64,000 nucleotides of DNA, from NCBI RefSeq assembly GCF_963583255.1, contig NC_084819.1, positions 6,284,501 through 6,348,500 of the forward strand, written 5' to 3'. Made by a program: the position numbers and the translations under genes. The notes below the pieces were generated by a model. It was not told the DNA's origin. It searched no databases and was given only the letters and a program-made list of their open reading frames with translations. Shown piece by piece: positions 35,198-46,764 of the stretch. This stretch comes from Pyrus communis. Its lineage: Eukaryota > Streptophyta > Magnoliopsida > Rosales > Rosaceae. Every line of letters begins with the position of its first letter. Position 1 is the stretch's first letter.

Positions 35198-35343
35198 AGC
35201 CCATTGTGAGAGGTCTTATATTCAATTCTTGCCAAAAACGAATTTGAATCACATTATTGTTATCTCATTGTAAGGCTAAACCTCCTCTCCCCGTTAGTAT
35301 AGATAATATCATTTGTTCCAAAAAAAAAAAAAAAAAAAAAAAC
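35198..35343 (+). mobile_element. SINE-like retroposon with poly(A) tail
   Basis: A tRNA-like start (agcccattgtgagagg, then attcaattcttgcc as a weak B box) leads to tagtatagataatatcattt and a run of over 20 A. The 9 bp tgaattgct flanks it at 35189-35197 and 35344-35352. Its 3' half (cattgtaaggctaaacctcc and tagataatatc) is the same as the motif repeated on the minus strand at 37330-40150. Confidence 0.7.
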
Positions 35344-35352
35344 TGAATTGCT

Positions 35353-36130
35353 CATGGTTCAGTATCTTAGTGAATAAGATGTTAGGTTTTATCCATGTGT
35401 TATGCATTTGAAAAACTCGTCGCTCCTAAATTATTGTAACAGTTTCAAACTTTTTTCTCATCTTTAATAATAAGGAATTAAAAAAAAAATGTTATGACTG
35501 AGGGTTGGTTGGAAATTGTGGTGCTTTAAACAAAAAAAAAAAGTAGCTTATTAAAAATTTGAAACATTAAATATGTTTGATAAAACCCCAAAAAAAAAAT
35601 AGTGTTTTAAAAAAAAATAGTGTTTTAAAAAAAAATAACTGCTATTAATGACAGTAGAAAAACATAGAAAGCCAAAAGCAAGGTCTATCATGCTTAAAAA
35701 AATTGCTTTTTTGTTTTTTTTTTCTTTAAAGCATAGTAATCAGTGTCATTTAATGAAATTTTCAAATAGCAAATATACCCCCACATGTCTTTGATAATCA
35801 TTATATCACATTAAATACTATATCTTTTTAGTCATTTAACATATTCAAAGCAATTTATATAAAAATTTATCAAACACTCAGACACAGTTTTTTTTTTTAT
35901 TAAAAACATTTTTACAAAAAAAAAAAAAAAAAAGGTTTACCAAACACTTAACAACTTTAGTTTACCGCTGTTTATTCTCACAGCACAGCAAAAACAGTTT
36001 TTTATTTTTATTTTTATTTTTTTTAAAATCACATCAATACCAAACTAGCCTTGAATCGTGGTTTAATGGTGTTTTTCTTTATTTGTAAATAAGATATATT
36101 AGATTTGGCTTAAATGATGATGATCCTTCA
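35353..36130. other. Intergenic, poly(A)/poly(T)-rich
   Basis: Many homopolymer A and T runs and short tandem phrases (gtgttttaaaaaaaaatag twice near 35601). No gene is seen. Confidence 0.5.
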
Positions 36131-36654
36131 TGAAAAAAAGTTAAGATTCCATCATAAAACCAATTGATAATAAAATGAGTAGCTCAATTACTTATATGCA
36201 CATGTAAGGTCCATTATTTCTCTGATGTCAGGTTAATACTCTCAACATGCCCGCTCAGGTGTGACAAATTTTTAAGCCTATCATATAGACAACACAGTTT
36301 GGGTGATGCAGATTACATGTGACCATTAGACTTCACACATTTGGCAACATGCTCTGATACCATGAAGAAAGTTGATGTTGTACCATAAAACAAATTGTCA
36401 GTATGAGAAAGCCCAATTACTCATTACAGGTAATGCTAGGGATACCATCAATTTAAACCATATTTTGTAAATCATATGATGTGGTTGATGATGATTGGAT
36501 TATTACTTAATTGTTGATTAACGTGCTTATTTACTATTGGTGACACATCACATGGTTTGCACATGTGGCTTAAAAGATTAGTTTACCTAACATTCCTCAA
36601 TACTTTTAAGTACATGAAAGGTCCCTTCTTTTCCTAAATTAATACTCTCAATAC
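36131..36654 (-). mobile_element. TRIM with one LTR interrupted by a MITE
   Basis: gctctgatacca at 36351-36362 is the exact reverse complement of the iMet primer site TGGTATCAGAGC. Right of it an LTR starts TGAAGAAAGTTGATG (36363). The left LTR starts TGAAAAAAAGTTAAG (36131) and ends ctctcaaca at 36247. The right LTR resumes after a MITE and ends ctctcaata at 36654. No matching target-site duplication was found (cttca versus ctgtg). Confidence 0.7.
36427..36598. mobile_element. MITE nested in the TRIM LTR
   Basis: About 170 bp interrupting the right LTR. The ends ggtaatgctaggga and ttacctaacattcctc are imperfect inverted repeats, and removing it restores alignment of the two LTRs. Confidence 0.6.
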
Positions 36655-37139
36655 TGTGACTAATGATTTTGCCTACACCTGCTCAATTGTTTATTCAATC
36701 TAACTCATGAAAGTATAGTAGAACTCATATCATTTACATGTTGTTTGAAAACTAATTCACATCAAAACAGGAAATTTCACTGCATACGGATAACAGTATT
36801 TTGGCTGGTGTGGGGTGTTTGAAGAGACGACGTTCTAACAGTGGTTAGGTCCCCCTAATCGCTTTGTGCGATTGGGAGGGTAGACTACTTTAGTAGTTCA
36901 ATGACTTGGTCCTAGTGTGTAGTTCTTAATTCTTGCCTACTACTCTATTGCCCTCACTATCTATATATAAAGCCAATGGAAAAGGTGAATAGTGATTTTG
37001 GACTCACTGAGCTTCAACAAAAAAATTTGGAGAAAAATGCCCTCAAGACAAAAAAGTTCAAAGGCATCCCAAAATAATGCATCAAATAAGACAGGGGCAT
37101 TTTCATCATTTTAATAGTGTTTTTTTAATAATTATTTTT
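36655..37139. other. Intergenic
   Basis: A short segment near 36830-36960 resembles a promoter (tctatatataaagcc) but no gene follows it. Nothing else is seen. Confidence 0.4.
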
Positions 37140-37301
37140 TTTTTGTGGTTTTTTTTTTAATTAGTACCTCACAATAGGCTAGCAATAATATAATTCAATT
37201 TATCTATTTTTAAACACGTTCAAAAGAGGTGTGTAATGCCGGTTATAAAAAAGGTCATTTGCACCCGAATAATTATGTGATTAAATTAGTTGTCAAATGA
37301 C

Positions 37302-37333
<32 letters not shown>

Positions 37334-37415
37334 GGATATTATCTACACTAAGGGGATAGGGGTGGGCTTAGCCTCACAATGGGCTAGCAATAATGTGATT
37401 CAATCAATTGTTTAA

Positions 37416-39717
37416 TGACACACCTCGACCGAAATCAAGGCGTGATGGCGCCATGTGCACAGTGCAAAAGCAATATTAATATAAGAAATGCGAATAAATA
37501 AAAACCAAACTAATTAGAGCACTAGATAAGAATAAGTGCAAGACGAAATTAAGTGTGAATTCACAACCAGAGCATAATAGCCTAAGTGCAGTCTAGCAGG
37601 ACGAATACTAATTATACAACACCAAAGGTAATCCTACAATGGTGATAATCTGTCAGAGCTACCGTGGATTCCTCCCAAGCCACCAAAAAGCACTCCTAAC
37701 TAGAACCTGGAGGGGCGCAAAACAGAAAATGTGAGTGGGCAAAAACAAAGTTTTTCAAAACCATTTTAATTATCAAAGATAGTAACCCCTAGCCGTAAAA
37801 CCTGTATAATTTCCCAGAAAATAGAATACATATTTATACCACAACCATGCTCAGAATAGCAAAATCCACAAATATGCCATGTGAAATATCTCAGCATAAA
37901 AATATGTAAGCCAGGTGATATAAATCAATGCAAAATGATATGTCAGCTGGAGTCACCTAACATGACCTGTACGGCTGAATCTAAAGCTCATCCATCTAAC
38001 TGGAGTCACTTAACTGTACAGTTCAAATCCACATCCCAACAAATATACCTGCACGCGAGTCAGAACCACTTAAAGTGGTCTGTACGACAGGACTAGGTGT
38101 AAATAAATACACTCAAGTGCTACGATCAAGTGAAGACTGTGCGAATAATCGCGGGTCACCTACAAGTCAAAACCACCTATAGTGGTATGTACGACAAGAC
38201 TATGCACTTAACTTGGATCTAAGGTGAGCGTTTGGTGCGGGAGGTGAATATCACGTGAAGGACTGTGCCCTAATTGCCAGGGTGCAGGTTTATGAGCTTT
38301 CAACACATCTCACATAATCATCAACTTACATAAACAATCTACAACTCACCAGGTACCTACCTGAGCGTCCACAGCGTCAAATCACATTTATGCATACTAT
38401 ATTAATTTAATGATCTACGTATAAATCAATATGCATGGCATTTCTAAACACAATTTCATTTAAATCAATTTTCTGGGAAAAATCTCAAGTATATAGGTAT
38501 ATACGGAAAACCAAAAGCCCACTCATTGGTATGTGGAAAGGTCATAGCCCCCAAGCCTCGATTGACTATGCTTGTCCTGAGGATAGGTCTCGCCTATATG
38601 CGAAACAACTATATAAACGTTAATTTAAAGCACATAAACGAAACAAGCTAATAACTTCTCATACATTGCTCAAATGGGGTGTTTGAATATACCAACGTGA
38701 TCTACTCAACACCACGAACATCTCCATATTTTTAGAAAAATTTTCCGACCACTCATGCGTCGGCCAAGGCACGGCCAGACGCACCCCCACGCATGGCCAA
38801 CCCTAACGGAACAGTTAACGGCAGTTAGGAATATTCCGTTAAAACTTTAACAGAAGTTAACGACGTTACTTGACGCCGTTAGAATATTCCGTCAACTCTG
38901 ACGGAATATTCATCTCCTTCTCTGACGAGCCTCGCCGGTCGCCGCCATCAGCACCGTCGTTTGAAACTCGAATTTTTGCCGGTTTCTGGAAAAACTTTAA
39001 AACTTCATATCTTTCTCATTTCTTAACCAAAATCCATGAAATTTGTACCAAAATGAAGTTTACAACGAGTAGAATAAAACCTTACGACTTTTAGGACTTT
39101 AAATCCAATGGGATCTCACCAGAAAAACTCATGATAATCCGGCCACCACTGCAACTCTCCAAAACTAAGCTTCCTGACGTCCAAAACACTCTAACTTTCT
39201 TCCTCGAGCTTCGTGAAGACGTCCTAAAACTCCCTAGAACCTTAAAATTCGAAGAAAAGTCCATGATCATGACTACATAAACAGTAACCCAAAACTGGGT
39301 TCTCTGGTTTTCGAGTTTTACGAGCTCTCATGTTGAACTAAGGGTATGGATGAGTTCCTGAGCTCACAAAGAACACAAAACCAACCTCCTCGACGTCGAT
39401 CCGTGTAAGATGAAGCTAGTTTGAAGAGTGACCGTACAACTTATACGGACAACGGATGAAATCTGAGAGAAGGAGAGAGAGAGGGTCAACGGAGAGGTTT
39501 GGGTGTGTGTGTGTGTGTGGTCCTAGTGGGTCACCAACCAAAAACAAAAGAAAATAAAACCTAAGTCCTAAGTAGTTCCAAAAGTATAGGAAAGTTAGGA
39601 ATTGGACCACAACCAAAAATATATCACACACAACACATCTCAACGTCCAAGGGCAATTACGTCATTTCCTTACTCTCGAGGATAAAATAATATACACCTT
39701 AAGGACGGGTTGTGACA
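37416..39717 (-). mobile_element. Chromovirus solo LTR (copy 2), 2302 bp
   Basis: It begins TGACACACCTCGACCG and ends GGACGGGTTGTGACA, matching both ends of the LTR at 57763-62271. Neither flank contains internal element sequence. The flanks are tttaa (37411) and tttat (39718). Neighbouring array units read gtttattaaatatt at this point, so the duplication was TTTAT with one later change. It arose by LTR-LTR recombination. Confidence 0.85.
38829..38911. promoter_or_regulatory. Three GAATATTC palindromes in LTR copy 2
   Basis: GAATATTC is at 38829, 38882 and 38904, in the same part of the LTR as in copies 1 and 3. Confidence 0.45.
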
Positions 39718-40255
39718 TTTATTAAATATTATTTTCTCTATTTTAAACACGTTCAAAACATCTTAAGAGGCGTGTAATGCCGGTTATAAAAAAATATTTC
39801 GCACGCAGATAATAATGTGGTTAAATTAGTTGTCAAATGATTTTTTTTTTTAACAAACGATATTATCTACACTAATGGGGAGGGGTGAGTTTAGCCTCAC
39901 AATGGGATAGCAATAATGTGAGTCAATCAGTTGCTTATTAAAATATTATTTTCTCTATTTTTAAATACGTTCAAAACATCTTGAGAGGGGTGTAATGTCG
40001 GTTATAAAAAAAGTCTTTCTCATGCGGATAATAATGTGATTAAATTACATTAAATTAGTTGTCAAATGATTGTTTTTTTTTTTTAACAAACGATATTATC
40101 TACACTAAGGGGAAGAGGGTGGGTTTAGCCTCACAATAGGTTAGCAATAATGTGATTCAATCAGTTGTTTATTAAATATTATTTTCTCTATTTTTAAGCA
40201 CGTTCAAAACATCTTAAGAGGCATGTAATGCCGGTTATAAAAAAAGGTCTAGCTA

Positions 40256-41122
40256 CTTTAATTGGATTATAAGAGGTTTCTTCTTGCATGATCTAAGATT
40301 ATTCATTTACTTCAAATATTTCACTTTCCTTTTGTCAATTTACGTATATAAATACATTTAAAATGTGTAAGTCGCGCATAGCATGCCGTGATTCAAAAAA
40401 TGCATTCTGTACGCGCATTAGCGTGTGCATGAAGGCTAGTTTCCCTTAAAAAATAAAATAAAATCTCAGCTTTAGGAAACCCTTATAAGGAGTTTTTCTT
40501 TCACAAATTCAATGTATAAAATGTTGGTTAAGATCATTTTGAAGTCTGAAGACATATCACGGGTTTTATGTGATAGCCTTTGACAAAATAAATTTGAAGC
40601 GAAAAGGTGAGATTCAAGGGATTTAGGGATGATTTTGCTTCTATTTCAGGAGTGACTAGAGACTAAAGTATTGTTTTCTATAAGTTCTTAATCTGAACTA
40701 AGTAATGTATTAAAGCGATTTGATTGTATGGTGGAGGCTAATTGTCAAGTGAGTGAGAAGATTGTTGTCCTTTTACCATCACGGTGAGGTCAAATTAAGC
40801 ACACCATAAACCCTTTAGTTAGTAAGATAACCTGTAACTGCAGTTAAAGTTTTGTTAATCTGTGTCTCCACTCTGCAGTTTGACAAGTAATTAGGAAACA
40901 TTCATAAGAAAAAGAAAAGAAACCTCATCCTGTCATGAAAATTGAAGGTAAAAAGAACAATGAATGGCCATGTATAGCTCAGAAAGTAGAATTTCCTTCT
41001 GCCAACCAATGGAGCCTTTGAAAATTTTGGTTAAATACAATTCTATCTCACAACGAATACCTTTCCATTTCAGCTAAATAATGTTAAAAAAGAATAATTT
41101 AGTATGAAAAACTGAATCCAAT
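40256..41122. other. Intergenic and 3' flank of the DUF1191 gene
   Basis: No gene or repeat is recognised. Confidence 0.5.
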
Positions 41123-42046
41123 TCAGTGAGGAGGAGGTATATACGCATGCTCAATTGCTGGTGTTGTTCGAGTACCCGATGCGGTAGGAGCCCTCACATG
41201 TCCAACCATTGATACCTGTAAAGCTTCCTCTTCATAAGCCCTTCTCTCCATCTCCACCATCCTCGACTGCTTCTTCACCTTCACAAGCATTGCCACTAGA
41301 AGCAGTCCCAAAAGAAAAGCACCCAATGCAGATCCAACCGAGCTTCCAACCGCTATTTTCCACTGGCTCACTCTCTTCCTCAACTGCACCGGAATAGGCT
41401 TCTCAATGACCAACCCGAAATGTCCATGCCTTTTTGCAACACAAATGTAAGGTTTAGTTTCCCTTGCCAATGTCACTTTTCCATCACCTTCAAAACTTGC
41501 ACATAATGGCCTTGTACCCAATTCATTGTTCACCCTTGTGATGTTTTTAAAGTCAATGCTGATGGGTTTTTCTCCAGCTTCAATACCAAGCTCAAAAGGG
41601 TTGCTGAAGTTCACATCCATACCGGCGTTATATGCTAAGAGGCCTAAAATTGGAGAAACAAGCTGATATCCAGATAGGTCATAGTTGGCATAATATATTG
41701 AGGACCAATTATATCCCAAATTTTGTCTAACTATCATGACCCTCTCAGCACATGGATGCACAGATACACCAGTGCCTAGATGAAATTCTTTTACCTGCGC
41801 GCCGTACCTTCGCAGACTGCCACATCTGTATCTTGCAGTATCAACTATGATGCCTGAGAAGTTTGCTGGTAAATTTACAGTGTGTAGTGTTCCTGTCCTG
41901 ATTCGTGTGTCGTACGCCTTGAAGGTGACGTCTCGAATGAGAAGGTCGAGAAGACGGGCTGATTGGATCTTCTGAGCTTCAGATTTTGTGAACGCTACAC
42001 ATATGAATGAAAGAACAACCAATGTGAGATAGAAGAGAGAGCCCAT
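41123..42046 (-). CDS. DUF1191 single-pass membrane protein
   Basis: An intronless gene of 307 codons. The start at 42046 (MGSLFYLTLVVLSFICVAF) opens a typical signal peptide; an in-frame ATG 17 codons upstream would bury it. The ectodomain (about 25-225) carries features of the plant DUF1191 family: LLDLLIRDVTFKAY near the start, VNLPANFSGI, the cysteine pair in RYRCGSLRRYGA and VHPCAERV, and the NLGYNWSSIYYANYDLSGY stretch. One transmembrane helix spans about 231-255 (IAVGSSVGSALGAFLLGLLL and beyond). A basic stop-transfer region and a cytosolic tail of about 50 residues, ending in prolines, follow. The function of the family is not established. It probably sits at the plasma membrane with the domain facing the wall. 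Confidence 0.88.
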   Translation of the reverse strand: MGSLFYLTLVVLSFICVAFTKSEAQKIQSARLLDLLIRDVTFKAYDTRIRTGTLHTVNLPANFSGIIVDTARYRCGSLRRYGAQVKEFHLGTGVSVHPCAERVMIVRQNLGYNWSSIYYANYDLSGYQLVSPILGLLAYNAGMDVNFSNPFELGIEAGEKPISIDFKNITRVNNELGTRPLCASFEGDGKVTLARETKPYICVAKRHGHFGLVIEKPIPVQLRKRVSQWKIAVGSSVGSALGAFLLGLLLVAMLVKVKKQSRMVEMERRAYEEEALQVSMVGHVRAPTASGTRTTPAIEHAYIPPPH

Positions 42047-43317
42047 GTGAGAAAATGAGCTTGATTTCGAAGAACGAATATAGTAACAATAAATCATAAA
42101 TGTACAAAACGGTTTGGTTTGATTTTCTTGGAAGCTTGTACACTACAAGAATGTGGTTTTGGCTTATCGAATTCTATGAAAAACTAGATCTAAACAGATA
42201 CAAGGTTGCAAATAGTTAGGCTTAAACTGTTTGTGGACTTTATAGCTCAGAAAAAGCAAAGTTGGGTTAAAGAGTAAGCAACGAAAAAGGAAAAAGAAAG
42301 TTCCTACTTTGTCTCTCCCTTTATGGAGGTCTTGGAGAGAATATGTATGTTAATCCTAAACAAAACCAAGGTTCTACAACACCAAAATATATATGCCTGT
42401 TTGTTTCATGAGAAAATGGAAAATTGGGTTTCTGAGAAAGAAAGAAAAATATTGGGGTGGCAAAGGAGATGGAGTAGTCATATAGGATCATCATATGATA
42501 AGGTTTGAAGAAATGATGTTGAAGCCTTTGTGATGATGGCCCTTTGTGGCAAAAGGAAGTGAAAAAGGGAGGCTTGGCGTGCTTAGGGCAATGCAATGAG
42601 AGAGCATGGCTCTATTTTGGGAGGGCATATTAGATAATACTCCTGATTGTGTTTGCTATCATGTTCCCCACTTTAACCACTTTGTGTGTGGTTGTGGGTC
42701 TCACGATTATAGCAAGCATGGAATTCATTTTATTCCTCTCCAAATGGTCCACAATTCACATGGATGAAATAGTATAAAAAGTGAAAGGCAAGGTAGCAAT
42801 GACCATTGTCTTGTCACTTGTGGGTGTTTTGAAGAAAATAGTGTATTGACAACCGGTGACGGTGCAGAATATTGCGTTATCTAGTGAAGTTGAGTGTCTA
42901 CTCTAGTTGTAAGTTTCAATTTAGGTTTTATTTTACATAAACGATACTAGAGGAGAGGAGACGAGTGTTGAGAATGAGTTCCACATTATTGAGAGAGGAC
43001 TTTGCTTGTGCATATAAATAATAGCGCTATTCTCATGCTGCCAATTGATTTTATAGTGGAACATCAATTTTCTTCAACAAGAAAATATGACTTTAACTTC
43101 ATGAATTCTTTTAACCAACCGAAACTCTTGAATTTTAATTTATGAGGGCAAACATAAAATCTTCCTCTTTTCTTTGATGATCATTTCTCAATTTGTCATC
43201 GACAATCTAGAGTGCTTTATTATGTGACACAACAAAAGTTATAGCATAAGGGGTTCACAAGTGATCACACTTGAAGGTTCATAGGACGTCAGGGATATGT
43301 GAGAGCAACTTTCGTTT
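42047..43317. other. Intergenic, with TRIM LTR fragment
   Basis: The upstream region of the DUF1191 gene comes first. About 42940-43085 resembles TRIM LTR sequence (aatgagttccacattattg, ccaattgattttatagtgga). No gene is seen. Confidence 0.45.
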
Positions 43318-44700
43318 TTTTTTTTTAATTTTATTGAATGAAAGATAGTCCAAAATACAACCATAGAGTTTGCGTAAATAATCTGACAGAAACCCTGACG
43401 ACAAAAGGAATAAATGAGAAATAACTTAACCCAAATTAACAAAACAACCCAAATTAAATAAAAGTGCAGTTTTGACCTTTCAAAAAGCCTCGAATGCCCA
43501 AATTATCGTATATTATGGCAAAGTAACAAGTTTGATCTGTCTCGTCATTTTCTTTTCAAAAGGTATTATGAAACAAAAACAGACACCAATAAACCGAAAA
43601 CAGTAAACTTTGCCTGCGCTATTGAGCAATTGTTCCACTTCTACGTCATTATGTGTTTGAGAAGTGCTGTTATATCACAATTGACCAAAAGTACTATTAG
43701 ATCACAAGGTCTTTTTCATGCCTTTTGATGCTATTTGCCGACAAGGCAGATGATGATGATCGTATCGGTATTTTGCAGGCCAACAGGATAGCCTTCAGAT
43801 TCTTTTGGTAATAATTTTAGAGATTCGTGAATTATGTTTGTTCATCTATATCATACGGTTAGTTTTTATCAAGTAGTTTTATTTTAAATAAAAATATTAA
43901 AATAATTTTTTATCGCACGATATACGATGAACAGATACGATTGATTGGTCTATGAGATCCTCACAGCCGGATTCTTTTGCAGGGTAACAGAAAGTGTTTT
44001 TTGAATTAAATATGTGATGCTTTAAATGTATTTCAAATATTATTGGGAGAAAAGCATTTTTCAAAAAAAAAAAATTAATGAAAATGGTTTGAAATTTTTG
44101 AGTTTTAACAATAAAGACAAAATAAAGAATAAAGTGAATAGTACCAAGTTTAACTTTTTAATGTAAAAATATGATTTTTTGTTAAAATGAACAGTACCGC
44201 AGACTTTTCGTTAAAACTCCAAATTCATGCACAGGAGTGGAAATATATGATAGGAAATATGATATCAACTTCTACATGGTAAGATGGAATTTGCAGAACA
44301 CTTTTTTTCTTGTGTATATATAAATTTTTCAATTACAAGTGATATTATTACTTTAAGCAACATTAGGAAGATCCTGAGACACATTGGGCTGTGAAAAACC
44401 TTATTCACTAAGACAATCCACTACTTGCAGAACACTTGTTTCAACCAAATAATACTGAAAACAAGCAATTGTACACATAGCACGTAAATATTGTTCTCTC
44501 ATTGTTGTGATCAGTAAAATTACCTTCGTAAGGATATATGAGTAACCAAAGGAAAATTTTCCAAGCCAAAGCTACAGATAAAGGCCTTGGGGCTTTATAA
44601 AAAAAGAAGGAAAATTAAGAAAACAAAAAAGAGTGGCAATTAAGTAGGCGCGCATATTAAGTAATACAGAATCTCCGCATATTTGCGTGCTTGTTGTGCA
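43318..44700. other. Intergenic with retroposon tail and MITE copies
   Basis: About 43318-43450 on the minus strand ends ttcattcaataaaatt plus poly(A), like the 3' end of a LINE. No target duplication was found. 43799-43975 is a relative of the foldback MITE at 7605 (tcgcacgatatacgatgaac). About 44080-44225 is another copy of the ttttaacga-ended repeat. Confidence 0.45.
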
Positions 44701-46040
44701 TCAATGGAAGTTGGTATTTGAATTGTAAGTCAAACCCACATTCCAGCTTGAAGGAGCAACATTCCAGGCAATTATAGTCTCTTTGCTTGTGTAGGAAGTT
44801 AGCCTGAAAGAGAGAGCTTGGCCTTTCAAGGTTGCAAATGCCTGGTATGAAGCTCCCCAGTTATGGCTCATTTGTATCCACCCTGATCTGCTTCCTTTCA
44901 CCCACATGCTTGCAATGTCACCTCCTCCTCCCACATTCATCACATACACCAACAACCAGTACCCGTTTCCTTGGAAAGAGAATCGAAGGCCGCCCGACCT
45001 CATGCACGGCACTCTGCAAGAAAATCACATAGAAGATTTAGAATCCAATTGTGAAAATGTGATCATATAAAATCAACTATTTAGTTAAGGCCAAATCATG
45101 ATTTTGGTTGCTATAATTTACGCAAAGTTTCATTTTAGTCTCTGTGGTTTACTAAGTGTTGCAATTTAGTGTTAAAAAAAAAAAAAAAAAAAAACCCTAA
45201 TGTATCCTAAATTTTAAGGCGTACCTGCGATACATGACGGGAACAATGCCGGCCTTCCACTGAGCAATTTTCATGAAGGCAGGTTTGGCCATGTCGAAAT
45301 GGGTGCGGGGAGGGTTGCACCAGCCTCCGGCATTGGAGTCCTCGGACCAGTTTGGCGGACAAAGGTTGGTGGCGGTGACGGTGGTGAATTTAACATTTCC
45401 AAAGCATGCACTTGTCCCGTAACATTTTATCTGGTAGCAAGTTCCGCAAGCATATCCGTTGTTGAATAGTGTTGAGCTCAATGCTGCTGTATCTGTACCA
45501 TACCCATTACTGAACAAGTTTCCATAACCGCAAGCTCCTCCTGTACCAAGAAAACAGAATAATTAAGAATAGGGATTATTAATTAATTGATAAAGTACTT
45601 TATTTGAATATATCTGTATTCATCGTTTTTGCTAGCCACACTTTTCTTGTGTGGCAAGTCACCGATATAGTGAATCGAGAGAAATTTATACGCAATTAGT
45701 TCCAACAAAATAGTATTGCATGTACCATGTTTACTGACATATAAATGAAAAAATGGGTAACTTATTTTATCATGTGTTTGAATATGCAGTATTAATTTTA
45801 GTTTGATAATATAACATGTTAGATATTTGAAGGACAAATAATTTTCTCAATATATGTGAAATGAACATCATACATACCCATAGTCTCGGAGGCTGTCTCA
45901 TCACCGTAAAAAGTAGCGTGGGCAAGGTGCCATGGACTCGGCCGGTAAACGACCTTTGCAACCACTGTTGTGCTAATGGTTACCAGCATCAATGACATGA
46001 GAAGGAAGCTGAGGCTCGACGAAGGAAGGAAAGACGCCAT
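44701..46040 (-). CDS. EXPA: Alpha-expansin, EXPA7/EXPA18-like
   Basis: Alpha-expansins are secreted, non-hydrolytic proteins that loosen cellulose-xyloglucan contacts in acidic walls. Three exons: 46040-45878, 45540-45225 and 45013-44701, with GT..AG introns at the usual expansin positions, giving 263 residues. Residues 1-28 are a signal peptide. The double-psi barrel domain follows ([21 protein letters not shown] at 41-61, minus its last residue in family logos), with conserved cysteines and HFD at 135-137. The second, carbohydrate-binding domain has conserved tryptophans ([18 protein letters not shown]). The YRPSPW start, FYGDET and [11 protein letters not shown] most resemble Arabidopsis EXPA7 and EXPA18, the root-hair expansins; this subgroup call is from memory. 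A root-hair element upstream agrees. Confidence 0.93.
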
Positions 46041-46122
46041 GGCTGTGTTGGTAGAGGTTCCTTTAAGACTCTGTAGGATGATCGAAGTACAAGTGCAATG
46101 CCAGTTGGTCCGTTTTGCATGC

Positions 46123-46130
46123 CTTATATA
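46123..46130 (-). promoter_or_regulatory. TATA box of the expansin gene
   Basis: TATATAAG on the minus strand, about 85 bp before the ATG, giving a short leader. Confidence 0.55.
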
Positions 46131-46275
46131 ATGTTCAACTACAAAACATTTCATGTAGCTAGAAAAACGACTTCGTGGCCCCAACGATGTTTATGCTGTA
46201 CAATTAGTCAAGTAGGAGTATTATATTATTTGCTTATAAAATCAATAGTTTCAGTGAAATGTTTTCGTGGCATCT

Positions 46276-46291
46276 AACGTGCTGGCATGTA
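46276..46291 (-). promoter_or_regulatory. Root-hair element (RHE) match
   Basis: TACATGCCAGCACGTT on the minus strand fits every position of the published consensus WHHDTGNNN(N)KCACGWH. It lies about 236-251 bp before the ATG and about 150 bp before the TATA box. Confidence 0.6.
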
Positions 46292-46564
46292 TATTAGGCG
46301 GTTGATATTTTAATTTTTTTTATATATAATTTAATTATATTAATCGTCCAAAGGATTTTATGTTTATTGAAAGAATTAAGTTGGTGACTAATTGCATGAA
46401 AAAGGATACATTGTGTTTGATTACAATAGTATTATTTGCTCATGTTTTAAGTCAAAGTTAAAAAATTCATTAGTTGGATGAGTAATCCAACGGACAGAAG
46501 ACAAACATAGATTTGACTTATTATATTATAGAAAAGTATTATAATAACCGGAGGTTATCTAGAA

Positions 46565-46764
46565 TGGAAATGGATCCTCTCCGGATCCCTTCCATCAAAT
46601 CTATCCAGTCAATGAATCGAGGTTCTTGAAATTTGATCAAATGATTAAAGTTATTATAACTTTTAAAGGGATCCCTGTTTTCCGCGGTTGGATCAAATTG
46701 CAAAGGTCCTGATTCATTGACTGGGTGGATTTGGTGGAAGGGATCCGAAGATGATCCATTTCCA
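46565..46764. mobile_element. Foldback MITE, 200 bp
   Basis: The left arm (tggaaatggatcctctccgg, then atctatccagtcaatgaatc) and right arm (gattcattgactgggtggat, then gatccatttcca) are inverted copies around a centre of about 70 bp. It is non-coding. Confidence 0.8.

Larger units (their letters stand above)
37140..40255 (-). repeat. Tandem array of a 218-234 bp unit carrying a SINE 3' tail, split by a solo LTR
   Basis: The phrase tgtaatgccggttataaa recurs at 37231, 39772, 39990 and 40223. Each unit also holds, on the minus strand, gtgaggctaa then tagataatatc then poly(A), i.e. the 3' end of the SINE at 35198. If the LTR at 37416-39717 is removed, the first spacing becomes about 234 bp, in line with the others. 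Confidence 0.8.
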
